Source of the DNA: Bosea sp. ANAM02 | Lineage (GTDB): Bacteria; Pseudomonadota; Alphaproteobacteria; Rhizobiales; Beijerinckiaceae | DNA length: 64,000 bases | NCBI RefSeq assembly: GCF_011764485.1 | Contig: NZ_AP022848.1 | Coordinates: 1,144,001-1,208,000 of the forward strand | Direction: 5' to 3' | In this document: positions 36,296 to 43,470 of the stretch, in pieces | Layout: every line of letters starts with the position of its first letter | How positions within the stretch are numbered: position 1 is the stretch's first letter | The notes under the pieces: model-generated | What the model saw: the letters and a program-made list of their open reading frames with translations, nothing else | The model's database searches: none | What the model was told of the DNA's origin: nothing | Made by a program: the position numbers and the translations under genes

Positions 36296-37629
36296 GCGGC
36301 CAGGTTCCGCTGGGCCGCGTGCGGGATGCGGCCGGATTCATCGCGCACCTGCCAGGGCCGGCGCACGCCGCCGAGGGCCTCGGCGACGGCAAGCCCCGCC
36401 TGCAAGCCGTCCTCGTGGAAGCCCGATCCGAAATAGGCGCCGCAGAACCAGCTCCGACGCATGCCCTGCAAGGACCAGAGCCGTTCCTGCGCATCCAGTG
36501 CGGCGGCATCGAACAACGGGTGTTCATAGACCTCCTCGTGGAGGATGCGTTCGTGGCGCAACGTGTCCGGCGGGTTGAGCGTGACGAAAAAGGGCCGTGC
36601 TTCCGGGAGACCCTGAAGGCGGTTCATCCAGTAGGTGACGGCGCAGGCCGCATCCGGCCGGGCGCGGTCGCCGATATGGTTCCAGCTCGCCCAGGCGCGA
36701 CGGCGTTTCGGCATCAACGCTTCGTCGCCATGGAGCACCGCGCGGTTGCGGCTGTACCGGAAGGCGCCGAGTGCCTCGGCTTCCGCGCTGCTGGCGTCCG
36801 TGATCATCGCCAGCGTCTGGTCGGCATGGCTGGCGAAGACGACATGGTCGAAGGTCTCGGTCCAGCCCTCGCCGCTCAGAACGGCGGCATCGGCGGCACG
36901 CCGAACCTGCCTCACCGGCGCGCCGGTCCGTACCTCGCCCCGAAAGGCTTTCCGCAGCGTCTCGACATAGGTGCCGCTACCGCCGGTCACGGTGCGCCAG
37001 ACCGGCCGGTCGGTGAGCTGGAGCAGGCCGTGATTGTGGTGGAAGCGCAGGAAGGCCGCGGCCGGATAGGACAGGATTTCCGCGCAGGGCGCCGACCAGA
37101 TCGCGGCAGCCATCGGCAGGAGATGATCGTCGCGGAATGCGGCGCCATAGCCGCCTGCGGCGAGATAGTCGCCGAGCGAGACGCCACCTGCGCCACCCGC
37201 AAGCGCATCCCTGGAGGCGTTGCGATAGAAGCGGGTGATGTCCTGGAGCATCGCCCAGAAGCGGGGGCGCACCAGATTGCTCCGCTGGGCGAACAGGCCG
37301 GCCACGCTGGTGCCGCTGTATTCGAGCCGCCCGCCGTCGAGAGACACGGCGAAGGACATCTCCGTTGCCTGCGTGGCGACGCCCAGATGCGCCATCAGGG
37401 CGACGAAATTCGGATAGGTCGCCTCGTTATAGACGATGAAGCCCGTATCGACCGCCGTTTCGCCGCCATCGCCGGCGATGCGGACCGTATTCGCGTGACC
37501 GCCGAGGCGGGGCGCGGCTTCGAACAGCACCACGTCATGGGCCTGTCCCAGCAACCACGCGGCCGAAAGCCCGGAGATGCCGGCGCCGATCACGGCGATC
37601 CGCATCGTCTTGCCCTGCGCCCGTTCCAT
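36292..37629 (-). CDS. FAD-dependent oxidoreductase (COG2907, amine-oxidase-like)
   Basis: 445 residues. The dinucleotide-binding motif is IAVIGAGISGLSAAWLL near residue 10, then LFEAAPRLGGHANTV and a second FAD contact near DTGFIVYNEATYPNF. The end has GSGFHEDGLQAGLAVAEALGG, which closes the FAD site. It is the first gene of the FAD-DUF1365-CFA operon. Start ATG 37629 has AGGGA 7 bases upstream and lies just after the TSS expected from P3; longer starts would be before the TSS. It probably oxidises an acyl chain. An UfaO-like role in furan fatty acid synthesis is a guess. Confidence 0.9.
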   Translation of the reverse strand: MERAQGKTMRIAVIGAGISGLSAAWLLGQAHDVVLFEAAPRLGGHANTVRIAGDGGETAVDTGFIVYNEATYPNFVALMAHLGVATQATEMSFAVSLDGGRLEYSGTSVAGLFAQRSNLVRPRFWAMLQDITRFYRNASRDALAGGAGGVSLGDYLAAGGYGAAFRDDHLLPMAAAIWSAPCAEILSYPAAAFLRFHHNHGLLQLTDRPVWRTVTGGSGTYVETLRKAFRGEVRTGAPVRQVRRAADAAVLSGEGWTETFDHVVFASHADQTLAMITDASSAEAEALGAFRYSRNRAVLHGDEALMPKRRRAWASWNHIGDRARPDAACAVTYWMNRLQGLPEARPFFVTLNPPDTLRHERILHEEVYEHPLFDAAALDAQERLWSLQGMRRSWFCGAYFGSGFHEDGLQAGLAVAEALGGVRRPWQVRDESGRIPHAAQRNLAA

Positions 37630-37654
37630 CGTCGCGTCCCTGCTGATCATGAGC

Positions 37655-37684
37655 GGTATACGCGGCATGGGACGAACTGGATTT
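37655..37684 (-). promoter_or_regulatory. ECF-type promoter for the FAD oxidoreductase operon (P3)
   Basis: On the minus strand: AAATCC (37684-37679), 18 bases, TATACC (37660-37655), with GCG before TAT as in the other copies. The start codon is 25 bases downstream. Confidence 0.65.
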
Positions 37685-37715
37685 GTCGCGGGGCCGGCAA
37701 AAGCTCAGGGCGGTG

Positions 37716-37745
37716 TGACCCAACACCGCCGCGCCTGCGTAAACG
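37716..37745 (+). promoter_or_regulatory. ECF-type promoter for the membrane-protein/DUF2147 genes (P7)
   Basis: TGACCC (37716-37721), 18 bases, TAAACG (37740-37745), again with GCG before TA. It is the weakest of the seven matches at the -10. The start codon at 37779 is 34 bases downstream. It shares the gap with P3, which points the other way. Confidence 0.45.
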
Positions 37746-37778
37746 CGGGAAGGCCGGGAAATTCCGCGAGAGATCTGG

Positions 37779-38381
37779 ATGATGCCGATGAGCAGAATGA
37801 AGCGGATGGCTGCGATGATCGGCGGGTATGCGGCACATCCCGATCCCCGCGGCGCGGTCGCCAATGCCGTCGCGCTGGTGATCGTCTCGAACCAGCCGTT
37901 CTATCCGCTTTACGTCTACTGGGCGGTCTCGCCGGTCGTCGCGCCCTCCTATCTGACGTTCCTCTCGACGCCTTTCTTCGCCGCCGTGCCGGCAGCCATG
38001 CGGCGCAACCCGCTGTCGGGACGAGCGCTGCTTCTGGCCGCGGGTATCGGCAATACCCTGCTGTGCCGCGCCGCTTTCGGCCCCGGATCGGGGGTCGAGG
38101 TCTTCCTGTTTCCCTGTCTCATGCTGGCGCTGATGCTGTTTCGCCGTTCCGAACGCGTCTTTGCATTCGGCTCCGCCGCGCTGGCCTATCTCGCCTACCT
38201 CCTGCCGACCTCGCTGCTCGGCGCGCCATCGCATCTCTACGAGCCCGTCGAGTACGCGGCTTTGCAGCGCCTGAACTTCCTCAGCGCGGCTTCCCTGACG
38301 GTGCTGATCGGATGGCTCTTCTGCAGGAGCCTCGACAGAATTTCGCGTGGCGATGAAACCGGCGACGCCCGCGGAGCGTAG
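37779..38381 (+). CDS. Multispan membrane protein of unknown function
   Basis: 200 residues and about six hydrophobic spans, for example GAVANAVALVIVSNQPFYPLYVYWAV, FLSTPFFAAVPAAM, GVEVFLFPCLMLALMLF and FGSAALAYLAYLLPTSLL. I do not recognise the family. It may be related to the membrane domain of sensor proteins. It is divergent from the FAD oxidoreductase operon and 30 bases upstream of the DUF2147 gene. Two ATGs (37779, 37782) are equally possible starts. Its place inside the block with the shared promoter suggests an envelope stress role. Confidence 0.75.
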   Translation: MMPMSRMKRMAAMIGGYAAHPDPRGAVANAVALVIVSNQPFYPLYVYWAVSPVVAPSYLTFLSTPFFAAVPAAMRRNPLSGRALLLAAGIGNTLLCRAAFGPGSGVEVFLFPCLMLALMLFRRSERVFAFGSAALAYLAYLLPTSLLGAPSHLYEPVEYAALQRLNFLSAASLTVLIGWLFCRSLDRISRGDETGDARGA

Positions 38382-38411
38382 ACGGGATGCATCCGCCGAA
38401 AGGATCTCGTC

Positions 38412-38780
38412 ATGACGCGCCTTCCGCTTGCTCTCGCGCTCGCCGTCCTTGTGGTCGACGGCGTATCCGCCAGCGATCTCGACGGGACATGGCTGCGCGA
38501 CGACGGCAATGCGCGCGTGCGGATCGCGCCATGCGGCGACAAGATCTGCGCCACCAATCTCTGGATCGGCGACACCAGCAAGGGCGAGGCGGCCGGCGAC
38601 AAGCTCGTCATGACGCTGGCCCGCCAGCCCGACGGCACATTTTCCGGCAGCGCCTACGACCCCAAGCGCGACTGGACCTATGCGATGACGATCACCGCGA
38701 CGCCCGGTGCGCTCGTCACCCGCGGCTGCATCGTGGGGGGCCTGATCTGCCGCGACGTGAACTGGAAGGCTGCCGAGTGA
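38412..38780 (+). CDS. DUF2147 family exported protein
   Basis: 122 residues. A Sec signal peptide (RLPLALALAVLVVDGVSA, cleavage near residue 20) is followed by the DUF2147 core: DGTWLRDDGNARVRIAPCGDKICATNLWI and a C-terminal half ending GLICRDVNWKA. Three or four cysteines may form disulfides. The family is periplasmic and of unknown function, often tied to lipid or envelope genes. No separate promoter motif was found, so it is probably read with the gene 30 bases upstream. Confidence 0.87.
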   Translation: MTRLPLALALAVLVVDGVSASDLDGTWLRDDGNARVRIAPCGDKICATNLWIGDTSKGEAAGDKLVMTLARQPDGTFSGSAYDPKRDWTYAMTITATPGALVTRGCIVGGLICRDVNWKAAE

Positions 38781-38801
38781 CGGCGACCGATCTCATCCCT
38801 G

Positions 38802-38831
38802 TGATCCGGTGCGGCGTCACCCGCGTATCTG
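38802..38831 (+). promoter_or_regulatory. ECF-type promoter for the ECF-ChrR operon (P4)
   Basis: TGATCC (38802-38807), 18 bases, TATCTG (38826-38831). This is the best match to the TGATCC -35 described for RpoE of Rhodobacter. The transcript would start near 38838, ahead of the sigma gene at 38869, which fits autoregulation. Confidence 0.7.
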
Positions 38832-38868
38832 GCCTATGGTTCCCGCACTCGCCCTGACCGTCGACGGC

Positions 38869-39456
38869 ATGCGCAAGGCGGGAGCCTGCGCGCAAGGAGG
38901 TCGCTTCATCGTCCTGTTCGACCCCAACAGACTGATTGCCGCGATTGCGCGCTCGGGCGACCGGGAGGCTTTCGCCGCGCTGTTCGACCATTTCGCGCCC
39001 CGCGTGAAAGGGCTTCTGATGCGCGGCGGTGCTTCGGCGGAGCTGGCCGAGGAGGTCGCGCAGGAAACGCTCTTGGCCGTCTGGCGCAAGGCCGCCCTGT
39101 TCGACCCTGCGAAAGCCAGCGCCTCGACCTGGATCGCAACGATCGCGCGCAATCTGCGCATCGACATCGCCCGCCGCGAAATGCGCTCGCGGCTATCGCA
39201 AGTTTACGAGATTCTGGATGAAGAAGCCCCCGAACAACCCGATGCGACGCTCTCCGGCGCCGAGCGCGATGCGCGCGTGAGGGCCGCGATGACCCAGCTT
39301 TCCCCCGACCAGTATCGCGTGGTCGAACTGGCGTTCCTGGAAGGCTTCAGCCATCAGGATGTCGCAAACCGTCTCGCCATCCCGCTGGGCACGGTGAAGT
39401 CCCGCCTACGCCTGGCATTGTCGCATCTGCGCGGCCGGCTGGAGGACCTGCGATGA
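38869..39456 (+). CDS. ECF RNA polymerase sigma factor (ECF11/RpoE-like)
   Basis: 195 residues from the chosen ATG. Region 2 is FAALFDHFAPRVKGLLMRGGASAELAEEVAQETLLAVWRKAALFDPAKASASTWIATIARN. Region 4 is LSPDQYRVVELAFLEGFSHQDVANRLAIPLGTVKSRLRLALSHLRGRL. The next gene overlaps by 4 bases and encodes a ChrR-type anti-sigma factor, which marks the ECF11 group (singlet oxygen and organic peroxide response). The start is uncertain: an earlier ATG is at 38836, and a strong AAGGAGG at 38894-38900 precedes only non-standard in-frame codons. Confidence 0.88.
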   Translation: MRKAGACAQGGRFIVLFDPNRLIAAIARSGDREAFAALFDHFAPRVKGLLMRGGASAELAEEVAQETLLAVWRKAALFDPAKASASTWIATIARNLRIDIARREMRSRLSQVYEILDEEAPEQPDATLSGAERDARVRAAMTQLSPDQYRVVELAFLEGFSHQDVANRLAIPLGTVKSRLRLALSHLRGRLEDLR

Positions 39457-40079
39457 GCGTCGCGCATCGCCCATCCGACGAAACGCTCGCAGCCTTCGCC
39501 GCGGGGCAGCTCGACGAGGGGCTGGCGCTGGTCGTCGCCTGCCATGTCGAAGCGGACCCGGAGAGTCGGCGGCGCCTGCGGGAGCTGGAGGCCGTGCAAG
39601 GCGCGCTGCTGGAGGAGGTTCAACCCGTCGCGATGGCCGCTGGGCCCCGGGATAGGCGCGGCGGCGCGACGGCTGCTGCGGATTCCGGAATGGCGCGATC
39701 GCCCGTTGAAGCCGGCATGCCCGGCGTGCTTCGCCCTTACGGCCTTGGTCCGTGGCGGCCGATCGGCATCCGCATCGCCATGCGGCGCGTCGAGGTCCCC
39801 GGCGCGGATGCGCGTGTCTTCATGTTGCGGGCCGGACCTGGAATCGCCCTGCCGCACCACAAGCATACCGGCTTCGAATGGACCACGATTCTCGCCGGTG
39901 CCTATGAACATGAGTACGGGCGCTATGCGGCCGGGGATTTCGACGAGGCCGATGCCGAGCATGACCACACGCCGCGCGTGGACCCGGTCGAAGGCTGCAC
40001 CTGTATCGTCGCGATGACGGGCAGCGTGCGGCTGCAGGGATGGCTCGGCAGGCTGCTGCAGCCGCTGGTGCGGTTTTGA
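39453..40079 (+). CDS. chrR: ChrR-type cupin anti-sigma factor with altered zinc site
   Basis: 208 residues. Residues 1-80 align with the ChrR anti-sigma domain: His5 and His31 are kept, but the two zinc cysteines expected at 35 and 38 are Asp35 and Ser38 (ACHVEADPESRR). The C-terminal cupin keeps His136, His138 and Glu142 in LPHHKHTGFEW, and His172 in EHDHTP, the metal ligands of the ChrR cupin lobe. It should hold the upstream sigma factor inactive and release it on oxidative signals. The start overlaps the sigma stop (ATGA). The next gene begins within its stop codon. Confidence 0.9.
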   Translation: MSVAHRPSDETLAAFAAGQLDEGLALVVACHVEADPESRRRLRELEAVQGALLEEVQPVAMAAGPRDRRGGATAAADSGMARSPVEAGMPGVLRPYGLGPWRPIGIRIAMRRVEVPGADARVFMLRAGPGIALPHHKHTGFEWTTILAGAYEHEYGRYAAGDFDEADAEHDHTPRVDPVEGCTCIVAMTGSVRLQGWLGRLLQPLVRF

Positions 40080-40876
40080 CGGTCGTCTCCTTTGCCGCGG
40101 CTGTTGCCTTCGTGGCGCTGGCCATGTCCGCCTTCATGGCCTTGGCGACGAAGGTCGAACGCCGCACCGGCAATTCCGGCTGGATCGACGTGGTCTGGAC
40201 CTTCGGCCTGGGATTCGCGGGCATCGCCGGGGCGCTGCTGCCTTTCGGGAACGGGCCGATGTCGCGGCGCCTGCTCGTCGCGACGCTCGCTCTGGCATGG
40301 GCGCTTCGGCTCGGCCTGCACATCGCGCGGCGGACCAGCGGCATCGCTGAAGATCCACGCTATGCCAGATTGAAAAGCGACTGGGGCGGCGATGCTCCCC
40401 GGCAGCTCGCCCGGATGCTGCAGATGCAGGCATTGGCGAGCATCCCACTGGGGTTGGGAATCGTTCTGGCGGCCCATAAGCCCATGCCTTCGCTGGGCTG
40501 GGGCGATCTCGCGGGTATCGCCGTGTTCGCGGCCGGGCTGGCGGGCGGGGCCGTGGCCGACGGGCAGTTGCGGGCCTTTGCCCGTTCGAACCGCGGCGGC
40601 GTCTGTGATTACGGCCTGTGGCGCTGGTCGCGCCATCCCAATTATTTCTTCGAATGCGTGCTGTGGTGCTCCTATGCCGTGATCGCTCTGGGTGCCGGCT
40701 ATCCATGGGGCTGGCTCGCCTTGCTCGCGCCGGCCTGCATCACCCTGTTGCTGACGCGCATCTCCGGCATCCCGCCCCTGGAAGAGCACATGCTCGCCAA
40801 GCATGGCGATGCCTATCGCGCGTACCAAAGCCGAACCAGCGCCCTGATCCCGCTGCCGCCGAAAGGAGCGACGTGA
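40076..40876 (+). CDS. DUF1295 membrane protein (steroid 5-alpha-reductase-like)
   Basis: 266 residues, starting at a TTG that overlaps the chrR stop (TTGA). Several spans are followed by the conserved C-terminal signature GVCDYGLWRWSRHPNYFFECVLWCSYAVI, and it ends EEHMLAKHGDAYRAYQSRTSALIP. DUF1295 (COG3752) proteins resemble steroid reductases and isoprenylcysteine methyltransferases and probably reduce or modify a lipid in the membrane. It is coupled to chrR upstream and to the CFA-family gene downstream. Confidence 0.9.
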   Translation: MTVVSFAAAVAFVALAMSAFMALATKVERRTGNSGWIDVVWTFGLGFAGIAGALLPFGNGPMSRRLLVATLALAWALRLGLHIARRTSGIAEDPRYARLKSDWGGDAPRQLARMLQMQALASIPLGLGIVLAAHKPMPSLGWGDLAGIAVFAAGLAGGAVADGQLRAFARSNRGGVCDYGLWRWSRHPNYFFECVLWCSYAVIALGAGYPWGWLALLAPACITLLLTRISGIPPLEEHMLAKHGDAYRAYQSRTSALIPLPPKGAT

Positions 40877-41898
40877 TGACGATCATGCAGAAGCTTTCGA
40901 CCTGGGGCGAGGGGCTCCCGGTTCCCGATGCCGTCAGCCGCATGGTGATTGCGTCGCTGGTCGGGCGCACCGCGCGTTCGCTGACCGCGCAGTCAAGCGA
41001 TGCCGCAAGCTTTGCCCGCGACATGGCGGATTTTCCGATTGCCGTTCATACCGACGCCGCCAACGCCCAGCATTACGAGGTGCCGGCCGCCTTCTTCGAT
41101 CAGGTTCTCGGCGCCCGGCGCAAATACTCCTGCTGCTACTACGCCGATCCCGGCGATACGCTGGCGGCAGCCGAGGAGAAGGCGCTGGAGCTGACCGCTG
41201 AGCATGCCGGGCTGGCCGAGGGCCAGCGGATCCTCGAACTCGGCTGCGGCTGGGGTTCGCTGTCGCTTTGGATGGCGGAGCGCTATCCGAAGGCGCGGAT
41301 CGTGTCGGTCTCCAACTCGGCTTCACAGCGCGCCTATATCGAAGCGCAGGCGCAGCGCCGCCATCTCGGGAATCTCACCGTCGTCACCGCTGACATGAAC
41401 GCGTTTGCGACGGAGGAGCGTTTCGATCGCGTGGTCTCCGTCGAGATGTTCGAGCACATGGCGAACTGGCGCGAACTGCTCGGGCGTGTTCGTCGCTGGC
41501 TGAAGCCGGACGGCCGGCTCTTCATCCATGTCTTCGCCCATCGGCAGGGCTGCTACCGCTTCGACGCCGCCGATACGGGCGACTGGATCGCGCAGCACTT
41601 CTTCACCGGTGGCCTGATGCCGAGCGCGACGCTGGCGCATCAGTTCCCCGATCTCTTCACCGTTGAGGCCGAGTGGCGCTGGAGCGGCGAGCATTATCGC
41701 GCGACGGCCGAGGACTGGCTGGCGAATTTCGATCGCAACCTCGCGGCGATCGACCCCATCCTGCGCGATACCTATGGCGCGGATGCGCTGCTCTGGAGGC
41801 GCCGCTGGCGCCTGTTCTTCCTCGCGACGAGCGGCTTGTTCGGCCATGCCGGCGGCGAGGCCTGGGGCGTCCATCACTACCGACTGCGCTCGGCGTAA
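40876..41898 (+). CDS. CFA-synthase-family SAM methyltransferase (second copy)
   Basis: 340 residues, shorter than true CFA synthase. SAM motif I is RILELGCGWGSLSLWMAERYP near residue 118. The lipid-region motifs are HYEVPAAFFDQVLGARRKYSCCYY and VVSVEMFEHMANW. The end has WRLFFLATSGLFGHAGGEAWGVHHYRL. ATG 40876 follows AAGGAG by 7 bases and overlaps the previous stop by one base. This branch usually travels with DUF1295 and ECF11/ChrR genes. Its acyl substrate is unknown and may differ from that of the gene at 34260. Confidence 0.9.
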   Translation: MTIMQKLSTWGEGLPVPDAVSRMVIASLVGRTARSLTAQSSDAASFARDMADFPIAVHTDAANAQHYEVPAAFFDQVLGARRKYSCCYYADPGDTLAAAEEKALELTAEHAGLAEGQRILELGCGWGSLSLWMAERYPKARIVSVSNSASQRAYIEAQAQRRHLGNLTVVTADMNAFATEERFDRVVSVEMFEHMANWRELLGRVRRWLKPDGRLFIHVFAHRQGCYRFDAADTGDWIAQHFFTGGLMPSATLAHQFPDLFTVEAEWRWSGEHYRATAEDWLANFDRNLAAIDPILRDTYGADALLWRRRWRLFFLATSGLFGHAGGEAWGVHHYRLRSA

Positions 41899-41918
41899 AC
41901 GGCCGGGCGGCCGATGCT

Positions 41919-42332
41919 CTAAACCCAGCCCCAACCGGCCAGGCGGCGGACGACGCCGAAGGCGAACCATGTGCACAGGCCGACCACGACCGTGCCGTAG
42001 ACGAGATCGGCCAGCGTGATCGTCAATGTCCAGGGCCGCAGCGTGGCATAGTTGGTCAGGTCGTAGGTGGCATAGGCGAGCAAACCGATGAGCGCGCCGT
42101 TGAGCAGGGCTGCATTCGCGCTACCGTCGCGCAAAGCCGGCATCAGCGCGAAATGGACCACCCCGAGCGGGAACCCGAAATAGAACAGCGCCGCCGGCCA
42201 GTAGCGCACCGGTTCGACGATCAGGTCGCCCAGGACCGGGCGGTAGAGCCTTGCGGTCATCGTGCTCAGCCAGATGGCGTCGCAAATGCCGAAGGCGAGG
42301 AGGAAGGCGACGTAACCGGCGGTGAAGCGCAT
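41919..42332 (-). CDS. DUF2177 membrane protein
   Basis: 137 residues, four spans. The conserved DUF2177 features are visible: FGICDAIWLSTMTARLYRP near the start, the VRYWPAALFYFGFPLGVVHFAL span, and LLAYATYDLTNYATLRPWTLTITLADLVYGTVV. Start ATG 42332 is chosen for its CAGGAGATC ribosome site and because it lies just after the TSS expected from P5. The function is not known. It converges with the methyltransferase gene and is divergent from the lipoprotein hydrolase gene. Confidence 0.9.
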   Translation of the reverse strand: MRFTAGYVAFLLAFGICDAIWLSTMTARLYRPVLGDLIVEPVRYWPAALFYFGFPLGVVHFALMPALRDGSANAALLNGALIGLLAYATYDLTNYATLRPWTLTITLADLVYGTVVVGLCTWFAFGVVRRLAGWGWV

Positions 42333-42355
42333 GACGATCTCCTGAATTCCGAGAA

Positions 42356-42385
42356 GAGATACGCCGGGTGTGCAAGGATGGTTCA
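42356..42385 (-). promoter_or_regulatory. ECF-type promoter for the DUF2177 gene (P5)
   Basis: On the minus strand: TGAACC (42385-42380), 18 bases, TATCTC (42361-42356), with GGCG before TAT. The start codon is 23 bases downstream. Confidence 0.6.
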
Positions 42386-42417
42386 GTGCCGCTTGCGATC
42401 TGCTCCCATCGTGCCGT

Positions 42418-42447
42418 AAATCCATTACGGCCGGCGGAGCGTATAGG
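42418..42447 (+). promoter_or_regulatory. ECF-type promoter for the lipoprotein hydrolase gene (P6)
   Basis: AAATCC (42418-42423), 18 bases, TATAGG (42442-42447). It overlaps the exact inverted repeat CCGTAA-ATCCA-TTACGG (42414-42430), which is nearly the same as that at P2. The start codon is 29 bases downstream. Confidence 0.65.
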
Positions 42448-42476
42448 TGGCGATACGGTTCTCGCCACAGGTGACC

Positions 42477-43322
42477 ATGACGCTCCGGATTGCTCGACGC
42501 ACGATCCTGCCGCTGCTCGCCGGGCTCGCATTGCCCGCCTGCGCGGCCCTGCGACCGGGCGGCCTGACCCAGGGCGCGCGCGACGTTGCCTATGGCCCGC
42601 ATCCCCGTCAGCGCATGGATATCTATGTTCCTCCCGGCGCCCCCGACGTGCCGAAGCCGGTGGTCTTCTTCGTCTATGGCGGCTCATGGGCGAACGGCGC
42701 CAAGGAAACCTATTCCTTTGTCGGGGATGCGCTTGCCGCACGCGGCTTCGTCACGGTGATCGCGGATTATCGCCTGGTGCCGGAGGTCCGTTTCCCGGTC
42801 TTCATCGAGGACGGCGCGCTGGCGCTGCGCTTCGTGCGGGACACTGTCGCCCGCTTCGGCGGCGCGCCGCGAGACCTCCACCTGATGGGGCATTCGGCGG
42901 GTGCATACAACGCCATGATGCTGACGCTGGACCAGCGCTATCTTGCCGCCGTGGGGATGCGCACTGGCGACATTCGGTCGACCATCGGCCTCTCCGGCCC
43001 CTACGATTTCCTGCCGTTCGACATCGATGTGACGAAGGCGGCGTTCGGAACTGCGCGCGACCTGGCCGGAACGCAACCGATCAATTTCGTGCGCCGGGAC
43101 ACGCCGCCGATCTTTCTGGCGACGGGCTCCGACGACACGACGGTCCTCCCTCGCAACAGCGAGCGCCTGGCGGCGGCGCTCAAAAGGGCCGGCGCCCGAT
43201 CGGTCGCTCTCAAGATCTATCCGGGACTCGGCCATGCCGGCACGGCGACGGCGCTCTCCAGGCTTCTGCAATGGCAGGCACCCGTCCTCGACGATGTCGT
43301 AGCGTTCCTGAAAGAAACCTGA
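42477..43322 (+). CDS. Lipoprotein alpha/beta hydrolase (esterase-like)
   Basis: 281 residues. The N-terminus ends in a lipobox (LAGLALPAC), so the mature protein is probably a lipid-anchored periplasmic enzyme. The oxyanion segment is VVFFVYGGSWANGAKE. The nucleophile elbow is LMGHSAGAYNA, the acid is in ATGSDDTTVL and the histidine in PGLGHAGT, so the triad is complete. This is the BD-FAE/carboxylesterase type. Start ATG 42477 is used rather than a GTG at 42447 that falls in the promoter. Shared control with the lipid genes suggests a lipid or ester substrate. Confidence 0.88.
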   Translation: MTLRIARRTILPLLAGLALPACAALRPGGLTQGARDVAYGPHPRQRMDIYVPPGAPDVPKPVVFFVYGGSWANGAKETYSFVGDALAARGFVTVIADYRLVPEVRFPVFIEDGALALRFVRDTVARFGGAPRDLHLMGHSAGAYNAMMLTLDQRYLAAVGMRTGDIRSTIGLSGPYDFLPFDIDVTKAAFGTARDLAGTQPINFVRRDTPPIFLATGSDDTTVLPRNSERLAAALKRAGARSVALKIYPGLGHAGTATALSRLLQWQAPVLDDVVAFLKET

Positions 43323-43428
43323 CGTCATTGCTCCAGATATCGACCGGCGCCTTGGGCCCACATCGTCAGGTTGCCGGGAAGCGGACGGGAGCGCCCCTGC
43401 GATCGATGGTGCCGCGGCTCAGCACTGC

Positions 43429-43457
43429 ATGGCCCGGCCGGTCGTCGGCCGGGGCAT
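43429..43457. terminator. Hairpin between convergent genes
   Basis: A 12-position stem with one mismatch (ATGGCCCGGCCG against CGGCCGGGGCAT) and a GTCGT loop lies between the hydrolase and M20 stops. It can act in both directions. There is no clear T-run. Confidence 0.55.
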
Positions 43458-43470
43458 CGATCTCGATCGG

